Notes: generated by a model from the letters alone, not told the origin. Shown: positions 40,586 through 51,530, counted from the first letter of the stretch. The stretch is DNA of 64,000 bases from an uncultured Eubacteriales bacterium (GCA_900544765.1 UQWI01000004.1:124001-188000), one strand, 5' to 3'. Numbers and translations: made by a program.

Positions 40586-41026
40586 ATGGAACTGTTTGTG
40601 AAGAGCCTCAATGAGCTGAGCGCGGGCGAGCTCTATGCGCTGCTCAAGCTGCGGGTGGACGTGTTTGTCGTCGAGCAGAAATGCGCGTACCACGAGCTAG
40701 ACGGGCTGGACGCGGACGCGCTGCACGTCTATTACACCGACAGCGGCGAGGTGGCCGCGTACCTGCGGGTACTGCCTCAGGGAGCCATGTTCGACGACGC
40801 CGTGGGAATAGGCCGCGTCATCGCGGCGAAGCGGGGCGTCGGCCTCGGAGCGAAGGTGCTCGGCGCCGGGATAGAGGCCGCGCGTGAGCGCTTCGGCGCG
40901 GAGCGCATACGTATTGAGGCGCAGAGTTATGCACAGGGCTTTTACGAGCGCGCGGGATTCAGGCGCTGCTCGGATGAGTTCGACGAGGACGGCATCCCGC
41001 ATGTCGGTATGGTCCTTGAGCTCTGA
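40586..41026 (+). CDS. GNAT family N-acetyltransferase, ElaA-like
   Basis: 146 residues. It shows the ElaA-type opening LYALLKLRVDVFVVEQKCAYHELDG, the strand AAYLRVLP and the acetyl-CoA loop GIGRVIAAKRGVGLGAKVLG, then IEAQSYAQGFYERAGF. Acetyl-acceptor unknown. ATG 40586 has GGGAGG eight bases upstream; the codons before it in frame are not preceded by a ribosome binding site. Monocistronic between the proS terminator and a new promoter. Confidence 0.92.
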   Translation: MELFVKSLNELSAGELYALLKLRVDVFVVEQKCAYHELDGLDADALHVYYTDSGEVAAYLRVLPQGAMFDDAVGIGRVIAAKRGVGLGAKVLGAGIEAARERFGAERIRIEAQSYAQGFYERAGFRRCSDEFDEDGIPHVGMVLEL

Positions 41027-41073
41027 ATTCGGGCAAATATAGCTTGCAAATTCATTTATTAACAATTCCCGCC

Positions 41074-41127
41074 TTGACCTTGTCGGGCATACTATATATA
41101 ATTACTCATAGCGCCTGAAACCGGCGC
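41074..41127 (+). promoter_or_regulatory. Promoter and 5' hairpin of the acidic membrane protein gene
   Basis: TTGACC (41074-41079), 17 bases, perfect TATAAT (41097-41102). The predicted start near 41109 is followed at once by a GCGCC/GGCGC hairpin (about 41111-41127). Confidence 0.75.
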
Positions 41128-41156
41128 ATGTGAGACCTTACCGTCACTTTTCGGAG

Positions 41157-42392
41157 GTGACCATCATAGACAGGCAGAAATATGTTGCCGAGCTGGGCAA
41201 GCTGCTCTCAGGCATGGCAAGGGCCGACCGCGAAGCTGTGCTTCGCGGAGTCAACGCGCGCTTTGATGAGGCCGGGGACGACGACGCGGTTATAGCCGCG
41301 TTGGGCAGCCCGACATTTGCCGCGGTCAGCGTGCTTCGCGGATATACCCCGCCGGAGAACCTCGATGAAGAGGACTACCCGGAGGAAGAAGAATACCAAT
41401 ATGCAGAACCGGCCGGAGCGCCCGCGCCGGACGAGGGTGTGAACGCCGCGCCGGAGGCCGCCTCAAGCGAGCCGGACGAGGCCTCGCCGGGACAGACTCC
41501 GCCGGAGGCTGAAGAAGCGCCCCTGGAGGCCGTAGCCGAAGAGCCCGCCGCCGGGGACGGGCCGGTGTACGGGCCCGCAGAGGACGCCGCAGAAGAGCCG
41601 GATATTCAGGCCGGGAGCGCGGCAGTGGAGCCTGCGGACGCCGAAAGTGCAGAGCCGGCTCAGCAGGCCGGGGAGAACGAGGCGTTTAACGCCGCGCCGG
41701 AGACAGAGTCCGGTGAGCCGGACGAGGCTTCGCCGGGACAGGTCCCGTCGGAGCCGGATGAGGCGCCCATAGAGGATGAAGCCGCTGCGGAAGAGCGGCA
41801 GATAACGGAAGAGTACGGCGGGGCTGTGCGCGAGACAGTGGACATAGGCTTCGACACAATCGAGGTGTATTCCGACGCCTCCTCGCAGCCGGAGCCGGAT
41901 ATGCCGGAACCGGAAGCCGTGGAATATGAGCCCGGGGTCGAGACTGAATTTGAGGAAGCTGCGGAGCCGGAGCTCCCGGAGGAGCAGGAAGCTTTTCGCG
42001 AGCCGGAGCCGGAACCGGAGATTGAATACAATCCCCCGATTGAGGCTGACAGGCCCAAGCTGCGCGGCGGGCGTGTCTTTGTCAGCGTACTGCTGGGCAT
42101 TATACCCGGAATCCCGCTCGCCGTTGTGCTCATAGTCCTGGCCCTGGCCATACTGGCCGTGGGCGCGGCGCTCGTTTACGCGGGAGGCGTGTTTATCTCC
42201 TTCGCCTTCCTGGGCATGAGCGTGGTGGCGGATATACTGCTGACGGTGGGCTTCGGACTGATTGTCGCGGCTATAGGTCTGCCGGTGGTGTTTCTGGCTG
42301 TCTGGTTCTTCCTGCGCTGCGTCGTGGGACTGTACAGCCGCATGTTTGCAAAAGCCGGCGCGTGGTGCCGTGGGGAGGAGCGTGAAGCATGA
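41157..42392 (+). CDS. Acidic membrane protein with DUF1700-like N-terminus
   Basis: About 411 residues. An N-terminal helical domain (DRQKYVAELGKLLSGM...REAVLRG, then ALGSPTFAAVSVL) resembles DUF1700/HAAS-type proteins that pair with PadR-like regulators. The middle (about 75-300) is very acidic, Pro/Glu/Ala-rich and partly repeated. Three or so hydrophobic helices close the protein. The start is unclear: GGAGGTGA (41152-41159) is a near-perfect ribosome binding site that points to an ATC or ATA codon at 41163-41168, while GTG 41157 lies inside it and GTG 41130 has none. No PadR gene is adjacent. Overlaps the next gene by four bases. Confidence 0.7.
   Translation: MTIIDRQKYVAELGKLLSGMARADREAVLRGVNARFDEAGDDDAVIAALGSPTFAAVSVLRGYTPPENLDEEDYPEEEEYQYAEPAGAPAPDEGVNAAPEAASSEPDEASPGQTPPEAEEAPLEAVAEEPAAGDGPVYGPAEDAAEEPDIQAGSAAVEPADAESAEPAQQAGENEAFNAAPETESGEPDEASPGQVPSEPDEAPIEDEAAAEERQITEEYGGAVRETVDIGFDTIEVYSDASSQPEPDMPEPEAVEYEPGVETEFEEAAEPELPEEQEAFREPEPEPEIEYNPPIEADRPKLRGGRVFVSVLLGIIPGIPLAVVLIVLALAILAVGAALVYAGGVFISFAFLGMSVVADILLTVGFGLIVAAIGLPVVFLAVWFFLRCVVGLYSRMFAKAGAWCRGEEREA
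41442..41768 (+). repeat. In-frame direct repeat in the acidic linker
   Basis: Two 81-base copies (41442-41522 and 41688-41768), 246 bases apart, encode the same 27-residue pattern NAAPE...EPDEASPGQ..P..EAP with several substitutions. They are part of the acidic linker and probably arose by internal duplication. Confidence 0.8.
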
Positions 42393-42589
42393 GAAGAGCC
42401 TGGAGCATAGTGCGCACGGCAGCGCTGCTGGCCCTGGCGCTGGGCGTGATACTCTTCGCGCTGGCGCTCGTCATGGACGCCGACCTCGTGCGCATAGCCG
42501 ACACGGTGTTTGCCAACTACGACTTGGCCAAGGTCATCGTCGCTGTGCGCGACGTCTGGCAGAGCGTACTTAACGTGTTTGGACTTTGA
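42389..42589 (+). CDS. Small membrane protein
   Basis: 66 residues. MRRAWSIVRTAALLALALGVILFALALVM gives one helix (about 10-29), and a mixed amphipathic C-terminal half (ADTVFANYDLAKVIVAVRDVWQSVL) follows. The ATG overlaps the preceding stop (ATGA), so it is translated with the acidic membrane protein and probably works with it. No family recognised. Confidence 0.75.
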   Translation: MRRAWSIVRTAALLALALGVILFALALVMDADLVRIADTVFANYDLAKVIVAVRDVWQSVLNVFGL

Positions 42590-42594
42590 TTTTC

Positions 42595-42618
42595 AGGGGG
42601 ACCCCGCCGGGTCCCCCT
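42595..42618 (+). terminator. Hairpin terminator after the small membrane protein gene
   Basis: AGGGGGACCC (42595-42604) / GGGTCCCCCT (42609-42618), 4-base loop, only TTG after it, so efficiency is uncertain. Confidence 0.65.
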
Positions 42619-42647
42619 TGCCATTACTGTGGAAGGCGGGTAAACGT

Positions 42648-43364
42648 ATGCGTGAGAGGACGAAAAGAACGGAGATGCTGCTCGGCAGCGAAGCAATCGG
42701 CCGTCTGGGGGCGTCGCGGGTGGCCGTGATCGGCCTCGGCGGAGTGGGCTCGTGGTGCGCCGAGGCCCTCGCGCGCTCCGGCATAGGCCGCCTCGTGCTC
42801 ATAGACTCCGACGCCGTAGCCGAGAGCAACATAAACCGGCAGCTCGGCGCGCTGTACTCCACGCTGGGCAGGCCGAAGGCCGAGGTGCTGGCGGAGCGGC
42901 TTCGTGACATCGCGCCCGACGCCGAAATTCTGCCGGTACAGGCGCTGTACAGCTCCGAAACCCGCGGCGAGGTGCTCCCGGAGGGGCTCGACTACATAGC
43001 CGACTGCATAGACCTCGTCAGCTGCAAGACGGACCTCATCGCCACGGCGGTGCAGAGGGGGATACCCATAATCTCCGCGCTCGGTACGGGCAACAAGCTG
43101 GACGCGCAGCAGCTGCGCCTGACGGACCTGGCGGATACCAGCGGCTGTCCCTTCGCGCGCGTGATGCGCCGGGAGCTTAGGCGGCTGGGCATAGAACACC
43201 TGGACGTCGTGTTTTCGCCGGAGCAGGCGCACGAGTGCGCCCAGCCGGAGACGCCGCCGCCGGGACGGCGGAGCGTGCCCGGCTCTGTAGCATGGGTGCC
43301 TGCCTCGGCGGGGCTGCTCATGGCACAGAAAATAGTGCTTGCACTGGCGGGCGCGGAGGGCTGA
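42648..43364 (+). CDS. tcdA: tRNA threonylcarbamoyladenosine dehydratase (TcdA/CsdL)
   Basis: 238 residues, an E1/ThiF-like fold. The nucleotide site VAVIGLGGVGSWCAEALARSG (about 25-45), SDAVAESNINRQLGALYSTLG and DCIDLVSCKTDLI are family motifs. TcdA cyclises t6A at position 37 of ANN-decoding tRNAs to ct6A using ATP. The CPF loop region near TSGCPFARVMRREL is also typical. ATG 42648 follows GGAAGGCGGG. It could be read through from the upstream membrane-protein genes, as the hairpin between them lacks a T-tract. Confidence 0.92.
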   Translation: MRERTKRTEMLLGSEAIGRLGASRVAVIGLGGVGSWCAEALARSGIGRLVLIDSDAVAESNINRQLGALYSTLGRPKAEVLAERLRDIAPDAEILPVQALYSSETRGEVLPEGLDYIADCIDLVSCKTDLIATAVQRGIPIISALGTGNKLDAQQLRLTDLADTSGCPFARVMRRELRRLGIEHLDVVFSPEQAHECAQPETPPPGRRSVPGSVAWVPASAGLLMAQKIVLALAGAEG

Positions 43365-43433
43365 GGACCCCGCGCCCGTGCGCTGTAATAGAGAAATGAG
43401 CCAAAATCTTTCGCAAATTTGGCATATTTCTGC

Positions 43434-43462
43434 TTGACAAGGCGGCCGCGTAAGAATATAAT
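43434..43462 (+). promoter_or_regulatory. Consensus promoter of the ANTAR-guaA-pyrG-glmS-purBA operon
   Basis: TTGACA (43434-43439), exactly 17 bases, TATAAT (43457-43462): a perfect sigma-A promoter, unusual in this window. It implies high basal initiation, with control by the leader that follows. The predicted start is near 43469, leaving a leader of about 150 bases. Confidence 0.9.
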
Positions 43463-43507
43463 ATCTCCGTTATTGAAAGAGCTATGGAGCTTGTATTTTT
43501 TGAGCGA

Positions 43508-43570
43508 CGGCGTTCAACGATACCCAAAGGGCCGAAGTGCCCTCTTTCGGCATCGGGGACGCCGATTTTT
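43508..43570 (+). promoter_or_regulatory. Attenuator-like leader with mutually exclusive hairpins upstream of the ANTAR gene
   Basis: One set of pairings gives a terminator: CGGCGTTC (43508-43515) with GGACGCCG (43557-43564), or TCGGC/GCCGA (43547-43551/43561-43565), followed by TTTTT (43566-43570), with an inner AAAGGGC/GCCC-TTT hairpin (43526-43547). A competing hairpin GCCGAA/TTCGGC (43531-43536/43546-43551) would break the short terminator. The 3' terminator strand can also pair with TCGGC further down (43588-43592). A clear pair of ANTAR-type hexaloops was not found. Confidence 0.6.
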
Positions 43571-43620
43571 GCGTTATTAAGCGGTATTCGGCCCCAGGAT
43601 ATTCCAAAGGAGGGCTATGC

Positions 43621-43866
43621 GTGTACACATACGAGGACATCAGGAAGCTTGTCGAGGAAATCCGCCTTATGAACCGCGCAAAGCTCATCCTAATCAAGAT
43701 GCGCGGCATGACCGAGAACGAGGCGCACCGCTTCATCGTACACAGCGCCATGGACCGCTGCGTCAAGAAACGCCAGGTCGCCGAGGAAATCATAGCTTAC
43801 CACGAAAAATACGAGGAAAAGAGAGGAACAGTACAGCATGCCACAGGAAACGGTCATCGTCCTTGA
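43621..43866 (+). CDS. Stand-alone ANTAR-domain protein (probable RNA antiterminator)
   Basis: 81 residues. Residues about 8-62 form an ANTAR three-helix domain: [45 protein letters not shown] domains bind nascent leader RNA and prevent terminator formation, usually as the output part of a response regulator (EutV, AmiR, NasR, clostridial NitR). Here no receiver or sensor domain is attached. The start is GTG 43621 with AAAGGAGGG eight bases upstream. The last 29 bases overlap guaA in another frame, so the two are coupled. It sits right after an attenuator-like leader and is probably the factor acting on it; this is inferred. Confidence 0.85.
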   Translation: MYTYEDIRKLVEEIRLMNRAKLILIKMRGMTENEAHRFIVHSAMDRCVKKRQVAEEIIAYHEKYEEKRGTVQHATGNGHRP

Positions 43867-45379
43867 CTTCGGAGGGCAGTACAACCAGCTGATTGCGCGC
43901 CGCGTCCGCGAGTGCGGCGTCTACTGCGAGGTTAAGCCCTACACCACTCCCATAAGCGAGCTGCGCTCCATCGCGCCCATAGGGCTTATACTCACCGGCG
44001 GCCCGGGAAGCGTATACGCGCCCGACGCGCCGAAGGCCGACCCGGCCATATTTGAGCTGGGCATACCCGTGCTCGGCATCTGCTACGGCTGCCAGCTCAT
44101 GGCGCAGTACCTGGGCGGGAGCGTCATACCGGCTCAGGACGACAGCGCGCGAGAGTACGGCCGCACGGAGACCTTCTTCGACACGGGCTGCACCCTGTTT
44201 GCGGGTTTGGACGCCGGGGGCGTCACCTGGATGAGCCACGGCGACTACATGGAGCGCGTGCCGGAGGGCTTCAAAAACACCGCCCACACCGCCGTCTGCC
44301 CCAACGCGGCCATAGCCGACGAGGGACGCGGCTTCTACGGAGTGCAGTTCCACCCCGAAGTGAACCACACGGAACGCGGCACGGACATGATACGCAACTT
44401 CCTCTTCAAGGCCTGCGGGGCCTCCGGCAGCTGGAGCATGGGCAACTACAAGGAGGAGGCCATAAAGAGCATCCGTGAGAAGGTGGGTTCCGGCAAGGTG
44501 CTGCTCGCCCTCTCCGGCGGCGTGGACTCTTCCGTCGCAGCCGCCCTGCTGAGCGAGGCCGTGGGCGACAAGCTCACGGCGGTGTTTGTAGACCACGGCC
44601 TGCTGCGCAAGAATGAAGCCGAGCAGGTTGAGGAAGTTTTCTCCCACCGCGCGCTGAACTTCGTGCGTGCCGACGCCCGCGACCGCTTCCTCATCAAGCT
44701 GGCCGGCGTGACTGAGCCGGAGCGCAAGCGGCGCATAATAGGCGAGGAGTTCATCCGCGTGTTTGAAGCCGAGGCCAAGAAGATAGGCGCGGTCGACTAT
44801 CTGGCACAGGGGACGATATATCCCGACGTCATAGAGTCCGGCGCGGGCGACGCGGCGGTCATCAAGAGCCACCACAACGTGGGCGGACTGCCCGACTACG
44901 TCGACTTCCGCGAGATAATTGAGCCGCTGCGCATGCTGTTCAAGGACGAGGTGCGTCAGCTCGGCCGCGAGCTCGGCCTGCCCGAGGAGCTGGTCATGCG
45001 CCAGCCCTTCCCCGGCCCCGGCCTCGCCATACGCATCATAGGCGACGTCACCGAAGATAAGCTGCACTCGCTGCGTGAGGCTGACGCAATCTTCCGCGAG
45101 GAGCTGGCCGCCGCGGGCCTTCCCAAGCTGCCCGACCAGTACTTTGCCGTCCTGACCGACACCAGGAGCGTCGGCGTCATGGGCGACGGCCGCACTTACG
45201 ACCACACGCTCGCCCTGCGCGCCGTGGAGACAAGCGACTTCATGACCGCGGACTTCTTCCGCCTGCCCTGGGATGTGCTCGACCGCGTCTCGACTCGAAT
45301 TGTAAACGAGGTGCGCGGCATAAACCGCGTGGTCTACGACGTCACGAGCAAGCCGCCTGCGACCATTGAGTGGGAGTGA
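43838..45379 (+). CDS. guaA: GMP synthase (glutamine-hydrolysing)
   Basis: 513 residues, full length. Class I glutamine amidotransferase domain (1-195) with nucleophile Cys82 (GICYGCQ) and His172/Glu174 (FHPEV); ATP-pyrophosphatase domain with the P-loop LSGGVDSS (225-232); C-terminal dimerisation domain ending IEWE. It converts XMP to GMP with ATP and glutamine. Its start lies inside the ANTAR gene. It leads a series of glutamine-using and purine enzymes. Overlapping the regulator gene suggests equal expression. Confidence 0.98.
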   Translation: MPQETVIVLDFGGQYNQLIARRVRECGVYCEVKPYTTPISELRSIAPIGLILTGGPGSVYAPDAPKADPAIFELGIPVLGICYGCQLMAQYLGGSVIPAQDDSAREYGRTETFFDTGCTLFAGLDAGGVTWMSHGDYMERVPEGFKNTAHTAVCPNAAIADEGRGFYGVQFHPEVNHTERGTDMIRNFLFKACGASGSWSMGNYKEEAIKSIREKVGSGKVLLALSGGVDSSVAAALLSEAVGDKLTAVFVDHGLLRKNEAEQVEEVFSHRALNFVRADARDRFLIKLAGVTEPERKRRIIGEEFIRVFEAEAKKIGAVDYLAQGTIYPDVIESGAGDAAVIKSHHNVGGLPDYVDFREIIEPLRMLFKDEVRQLGRELGLPEELVMRQPFPGPGLAIRIIGDVTEDKLHSLREADAIFREELAAAGLPKLPDQYFAVLTDTRSVGVMGDGRTYDHTLALRAVETSDFMTADFFRLPWDVLDRVSTRIVNEVRGINRVVYDVTSKPPATIEWE

Positions 45380-45382
45380 GCC

Positions 45383-46009
45383 GTGAAAATCATCGACAAA
45401 GAGAGCTGGCCGCGCCGCGAGATATACGAGTTCTTTGCGCCCATATCCGACCCGTTTTATCACCTGACTTTCCCGGTGAATGTTACCGGGCTGCGCGGCA
45501 AGTGCAGGGCGGAGGGGCTGAGCTTCTACATGGCCATGACCTACGGCGTAGTAAAGGCCATGGAGCGCGTGGACGCCTTCCTCTACAAGGACAGGGGCGG
45601 CGTCATCGTGAAGCACGAGCGGCTCGTACCCAGCTTTACGGATTTGCGCCCCGGCTCCGAGAGCTTCTATATCGTCACGCTGGAGGCCGGCGGGACGCTG
45701 GAGGAGTTCTGCCGCGAGGCCAAGGCGAAAAGCGAGGCCCAGACGGAGTTCATATCCCAGACGGAGTGGGAGCGAGACGAGATGGTGTTCGTCTCCTGCC
45801 TGCCCTGGTTCCCAATCTCCGGCTTCAAAACGGAGCTGGACCTGGACCCCTGTGATTCCATACCGCGAGTGACCTGGGGCCGCTGGCGTGAAGAGGGCGG
45901 CGCGACATATTTAGATTTGAGCCTGACCCTCAACCACCGCATGCTCGACGGCGTACACGTCGGCAGGTTCTACGAAGAGCTCACGGCCTGGATAGAAGGA
46001 CTGCAATGA
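45383..46009 (+). CDS. CatA-like (chloramphenicol acetyltransferase fold) protein
   Basis: 208 residues, start GTG 45383, three bases after guaA. It has the trimeric CAT fold: opening WPRREIYEFFAPISDPFYHL, the middle TWERDEM... and the catalytic-type motif NHRMLDGVHVGRFYEEL with the His-x3-Asp-Gly of CAT; the first His of the usual HH pair is Asn. Chloramphenicol resistance is not implied: housekeeping CAT-like proteins of unknown acceptor are frequent in Clostridia. Its place in a nucleotide/amidotransferase operon gives no clear hint of substrate. Confidence 0.88.
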   Translation: MKIIDKESWPRREIYEFFAPISDPFYHLTFPVNVTGLRGKCRAEGLSFYMAMTYGVVKAMERVDAFLYKDRGGVIVKHERLVPSFTDLRPGSESFYIVTLEAGGTLEEFCREAKAKSEAQTEFISQTEWERDEMVFVSCLPWFPISGFKTELDLDPCDSIPRVTWGRWREEGGATYLDLSLTLNHRMLDGVHVGRFYEELTAWIEGLQ

Positions 46010-46025
46010 CGAAAGGGGGCGCGCC

Positions 46026-48243
<2,218 letters not shown>

Positions 48244-48258
48244 AAAGGAGCTACGCAC

Positions 48259-50085
48259 ATGTGCGGTATAGTAGGATTCACCGGCTCCGTCCAGGCCGCG
48301 CCGGTATTGCTAGACGGGCTCAGAAGGCTTGAGTACCGTGGCTACGACAGCGCGGGCGTCGCCGTCCACGACGGAGAACGCATAGAAATGGTCAAGGCCA
48401 GCGGCTCGGTCGCAAACCTGGCCGAACGCACTTCGTCGGGCAGCGCCCTCAGCGGGACCTGCGGCATAGCCCACACCCGCTGGGCTACGCACGGTGCTCC
48501 CACCGACACGAACGCCCATCCGCATCTGAGCGAGCACGGGCTCTTCGCCGTCGTGCACAACGGAATAATCGAGAACTTCGCCGCGCTGCGCAGCGAGCTT
48601 GAACACGAGGGCTACGTCTTTCGCAGCGAGACCGACACCGAGGTCGTGGCGCATCTGCTTGAAAAATACTATGACGGCGACTTCAAACGCACCGTCATGC
48701 GCACGGCCGGCAGGCTCGAGGGCAGCTTCGTCCTCGGCGTGCTCTGCTCGAAGGAGCCGGGCAGGCTCTTCTGTGTCAAGGAGGCCGGGCCGCTGATAGT
48801 CGGCCTCGGCGTCGGCGAGAACTTCTTCGCCAGCGACGTCACCGCCCTGGTGAGCCACACCAAGAACGTCATCTACATGGACGACGGAGAGTTCGCCGAG
48901 CTCACGCCGGAGAAGGTCACCGTCTACGACCGCACGGGCCGCGAGGTCGGCAAGACTGTCTCACACGTCGTTTGGGACATCGAGGCGGCGGAAAAGGGCG
49001 GCTATGAGCACTTTATGATGAAGGAGATCATGGAGCAGCCCCGCGCCGTCAAGAACACGGTGGAGCCGCGCATCCGCGACGGGAAGATAGTGTTTGAGGA
49101 CTTCGACCTCACCGCAGAGCAGCTCGCCGGATACAACAAGATAGTGATCACCGCCTGCGGCAGCGCCTATCACGCCGGGGTTGTGGGCAAGTACGTCATC
49201 GAGGCGCTTTGCCGCATACCGGTGGAGTGCGAGCTCGCCAGCGAGCTCCGCTACCGCAACCCGATAATCGACGGGCACACCCTGCTAATCGTGGTTTCCC
49301 AGTCCGGAGAGACGGCGGACACCATAGCGGCCATGCGCGAGTGCATGGAGCGCGGCGCGAAGTGCCTCGCCATCGTCAACGTTGTCGGCAGCACTATCGC
49401 CCGCCTGGCCGACAACGTCATTTACACCCACGCCGGGCCGGAGATAGCCGTGGCCACCACTAAGGGCTACACTACACAGCTCGCGGCGCTCTATCTCTTC
49501 GCCGTCTGGGCGGCGAAGCTTCTCTGCCGCATCGACGACGGGCGTTACGCCGAGCTCATCGATGGCCTGCGCACCCTGCCCAGCCTGGTACAGCGCGCGA
49601 TAGATTTGAACGTCCACGTCAAGTACCTCTCCGAGCGCTGGCACTCTCTGAGCAGCCTTTTCTTCATCGGACGCAATATAGACTACGCCGTGGCCATGGA
49701 GGGCTCGCTCAAGCTCAAGGAGATAAGCTACATCCACTCCGAGGCCTACGCTGCCGGAGAGCTCAAGCACGGTACGATAGCCCTGATAGATGAAAAGCGC
49801 CTCGTGGTTGCGCTCTGCTGCCAGGATGCGCTCTTCGAGAAGATGGTCAGCAACATACAGGAGGTCAAGGCGCGCGGGGCCAAAGTGCTCGGCGTCGCCC
49901 CGGAGGGCAACCGGCGTATCTTCGCCGAGGCCGACGACGTGCTGTATTCGCCCCGCGGCGAGCGGCTCTTCGCGGCCCTGCCCGAGATAGTACCGCTGCA
50001 GCTGTTTGCGTACTACGTCGCGCGCGAGAACGGCTGCTCCATAGATAAGCCCCGCAACCTTGCAAAATCCGTGACAGTGGAGTGA
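48259..50085 (+). CDS. glmS: Glucosamine-6-phosphate synthase (glutamine-fructose-6-P aminotransferase)
   Basis: 608 residues. N-terminal Ntn amidotransferase (MCGIVGFTG; catalytic Cys2 after Met removal; RLEYRGYDSAG), two SIS domains binding fructose-6-phosphate (SQSGETADT, FIGRNIDYAVAMEGSLKLKE) and the C-terminal KSVTVE. It provides glucosamine-6-phosphate for peptidoglycan. Only 15 bases separate it from pyrG, so the glmS ribozyme that normally precedes this gene in Firmicutes is absent. AAAGGAG lies upstream of the ATG. Confidence 0.98.
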   Translation: MCGIVGFTGSVQAAPVLLDGLRRLEYRGYDSAGVAVHDGERIEMVKASGSVANLAERTSSGSALSGTCGIAHTRWATHGAPTDTNAHPHLSEHGLFAVVHNGIIENFAALRSELEHEGYVFRSETDTEVVAHLLEKYYDGDFKRTVMRTAGRLEGSFVLGVLCSKEPGRLFCVKEAGPLIVGLGVGENFFASDVTALVSHTKNVIYMDDGEFAELTPEKVTVYDRTGREVGKTVSHVVWDIEAAEKGGYEHFMMKEIMEQPRAVKNTVEPRIRDGKIVFEDFDLTAEQLAGYNKIVITACGSAYHAGVVGKYVIEALCRIPVECELASELRYRNPIIDGHTLLIVVSQSGETADTIAAMRECMERGAKCLAIVNVVGSTIARLADNVIYTHAGPEIAVATTKGYTTQLAALYLFAVWAAKLLCRIDDGRYAELIDGLRTLPSLVQRAIDLNVHVKYLSERWHSLSSLFFIGRNIDYAVAMEGSLKLKEISYIHSEAYAAGELKHGTIALIDEKRLVVALCCQDALFEKMVSNIQEVKARGAKVLGVAPEGNRRIFAEADDVLYSPRGERLFAALPEIVPLQLFAYYVARENGCSIDKPRNLAKSVTVE

Positions 50086-50090
50086 ATAAA

Positions 50091-51530
50091 GTGAACAAAA
50101 ACACCTATGAAAGTCCCCTCTGCTCGCGCTACGCCTCCGAGCGTATGCAGTACATCTTCTCGCCGGACTACAAGTTCCTCACCTGGCACAGACTCTGGCT
50201 CGCCCTTGCGGAGAACGAGTGCGCCCTGGGCCTTAACATCACGGCCGAGCAGGTGGAAGAGCTGCGCGAAAATCTGGATATAATCGACTACGAGGCCGCC
50301 GACAAATACGAGCGGGCGCTCAGGCACGACGTCATGGCCCACATCAGGGCTTGGGGAGACCACTGCCCGAAGGCAAAGGGCATCATCCACCTCGGCGCCA
50401 CGAGCTGCTATGTCGACGACAACGGCGACCTCATAGCCTATCGCGAGGCCATGCGCCAGATACGCATGCTGCTGGTGAACGCCGTCGCGGCCATTGCGGA
50501 CTTCGCCGAGGCCAACGCCGACGTGCCCGTCCTCGCCTACACCCACTATCAGGCCGCCCAGCCTACCACCGTGGGCAAGAGGGCGTGCATGTGGGCGCAG
50601 GACCTCATGTTCGACCTCGAGCGCCTGGACTTCGAGCTCGAGCGCATACCCTTCTACGGCTGCAAGGGCGCGACCGGCACCGGCGCGAGCTTCCTCGCCC
50701 TCTTCGGCGGCGACGCGGCCAGGGCCGAGGAACTCGAAAGGCGCATAGCGAGCGACATGGGCTTCGAGCGCGTGCTGCCCATCTGCGGCCAGACCTACAC
50801 GCGCAAGCTGGACTACTACTTCCTCAGCGTGCTGTCCGGCATCGCCCAGAGCGCGAGCAAGATGGCCACGGATTTGCGCCTCATGGCGCACGAGAAGGAG
50901 TTCGACGAGCCCTTCACGGCCTCTCAGGTCGGCTCGAGCGCGATGGCCTACAAGCGAAACCCCATGCGCTGCGAGCGCATCTGCTCGCTGGCCCGCTATG
51001 TGCTTGCAGACGCGCTCAACCCCGCCATAACCGCGAGCGTACAGTGGCTGGAGCGCACTCTGGATGACAGCGCGAACAGGCGTATCTCGATACCCGAGGC
51101 CTTCCTGGCCACGGACGCCATACTCAGCCTGGTCATAAACGTCATGGGCGGCTGCACGGTTTACCCGGGTATGATGGAGCGCCATCTGCGCGAGGAGCTG
51201 CCCTTCCTCGCAACGGAGAACATACTCATGCGCGCCGTGGAGCTCGGCGGAGACCGCCAGGAGCTGCACGAGGCCATACGCGAGTACAGCGTGGACACCG
51301 CCAGGCGCATGAAGGAGACCGGCTGCGCCAACGATTTGGAGGAGAAGCTGCTCGCAGACCCGCGCTTCAAGCTCACGCGCGAGGCGCTTGACGGGATACT
51401 CGACATACGCAAGTTCGTGGGTATGGCGCCCAAGCAGGCGCGCGATTTCGTAAACAACAGCATCAAGCCCATGCTCGAGGCGAACGCCGACGAGCTGTCC
51501 AAGGACGGAAAGGGAGAAATAAAATGCTGA
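50091..51530 (+). CDS. purB: Adenylosuccinate lyase
   Basis: 479 residues, fumarase/aspartase superfamily, long form of Clostridia. Conserved loop SSAMAYKRNPMRCERI with the catalytic Ser, HLGATSCYV and THYQAAQPTTVGKR motifs are clear. PurB cleaves SAICAR and adenylosuccinate to fumarate plus AICAR or AMP. GTG 50091 is preferred because GGAG lies eight bases upstream; GTG 50082, which overlaps the glmS stop, is the alternative. Its end overlaps purA by seven bases. Confidence 0.96.
   Translation: MNKNTYESPLCSRYASERMQYIFSPDYKFLTWHRLWLALAENECALGLNITAEQVEELRENLDIIDYEAADKYERALRHDVMAHIRAWGDHCPKAKGIIHLGATSCYVDDNGDLIAYREAMRQIRMLLVNAVAAIADFAEANADVPVLAYTHYQAAQPTTVGKRACMWAQDLMFDLERLDFELERIPFYGCKGATGTGASFLALFGGDAARAEELERRIASDMGFERVLPICGQTYTRKLDYYFLSVLSGIAQSASKMATDLRLMAHEKEFDEPFTASQVGSSAMAYKRNPMRCERICSLARYVLADALNPAITASVQWLERTLDDSANRRISIPEAFLATDAILSLVINVMGGCTVYPGMMERHLREELPFLATENILMRAVELGGDRQELHEAIREYSVDTARRMKETGCANDLEEKLLADPRFKLTREALDGILDIRKFVGMAPKQARDFVNNSIKPMLEANADELSKDGKGEIKC

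Noticed and set aside
39074..40693. Long open frame on the minus strand opposite proS
   Set aside because: Shadow of proS; no family features and no ribosome binding site.
43469..43620. Purine or ykkC (PRPP/ppGpp/guanidine) riboswitch before guaA
   Set aside because: I could not find the conserved core sequences of these classes; the region reads better as a protein-responsive attenuator.
43790..45616. Long open frame on the minus strand opposite guaA
   Set aside because: Shadow of guaA and its neighbours; GC-rich third positions create it. The plus strand has complete, recognisable enzymes.
45383..46009. Chloramphenicol resistance gene
   Set aside because: CAT fold is present but the gene sits in a housekeeping operon with host-like composition, and CAT-like proteins of unknown substrate are common in Clostridia.
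48244..48258. glmS ribozyme
   Set aside because: The gap between pyrG and glmS is 15 bases, far too short.
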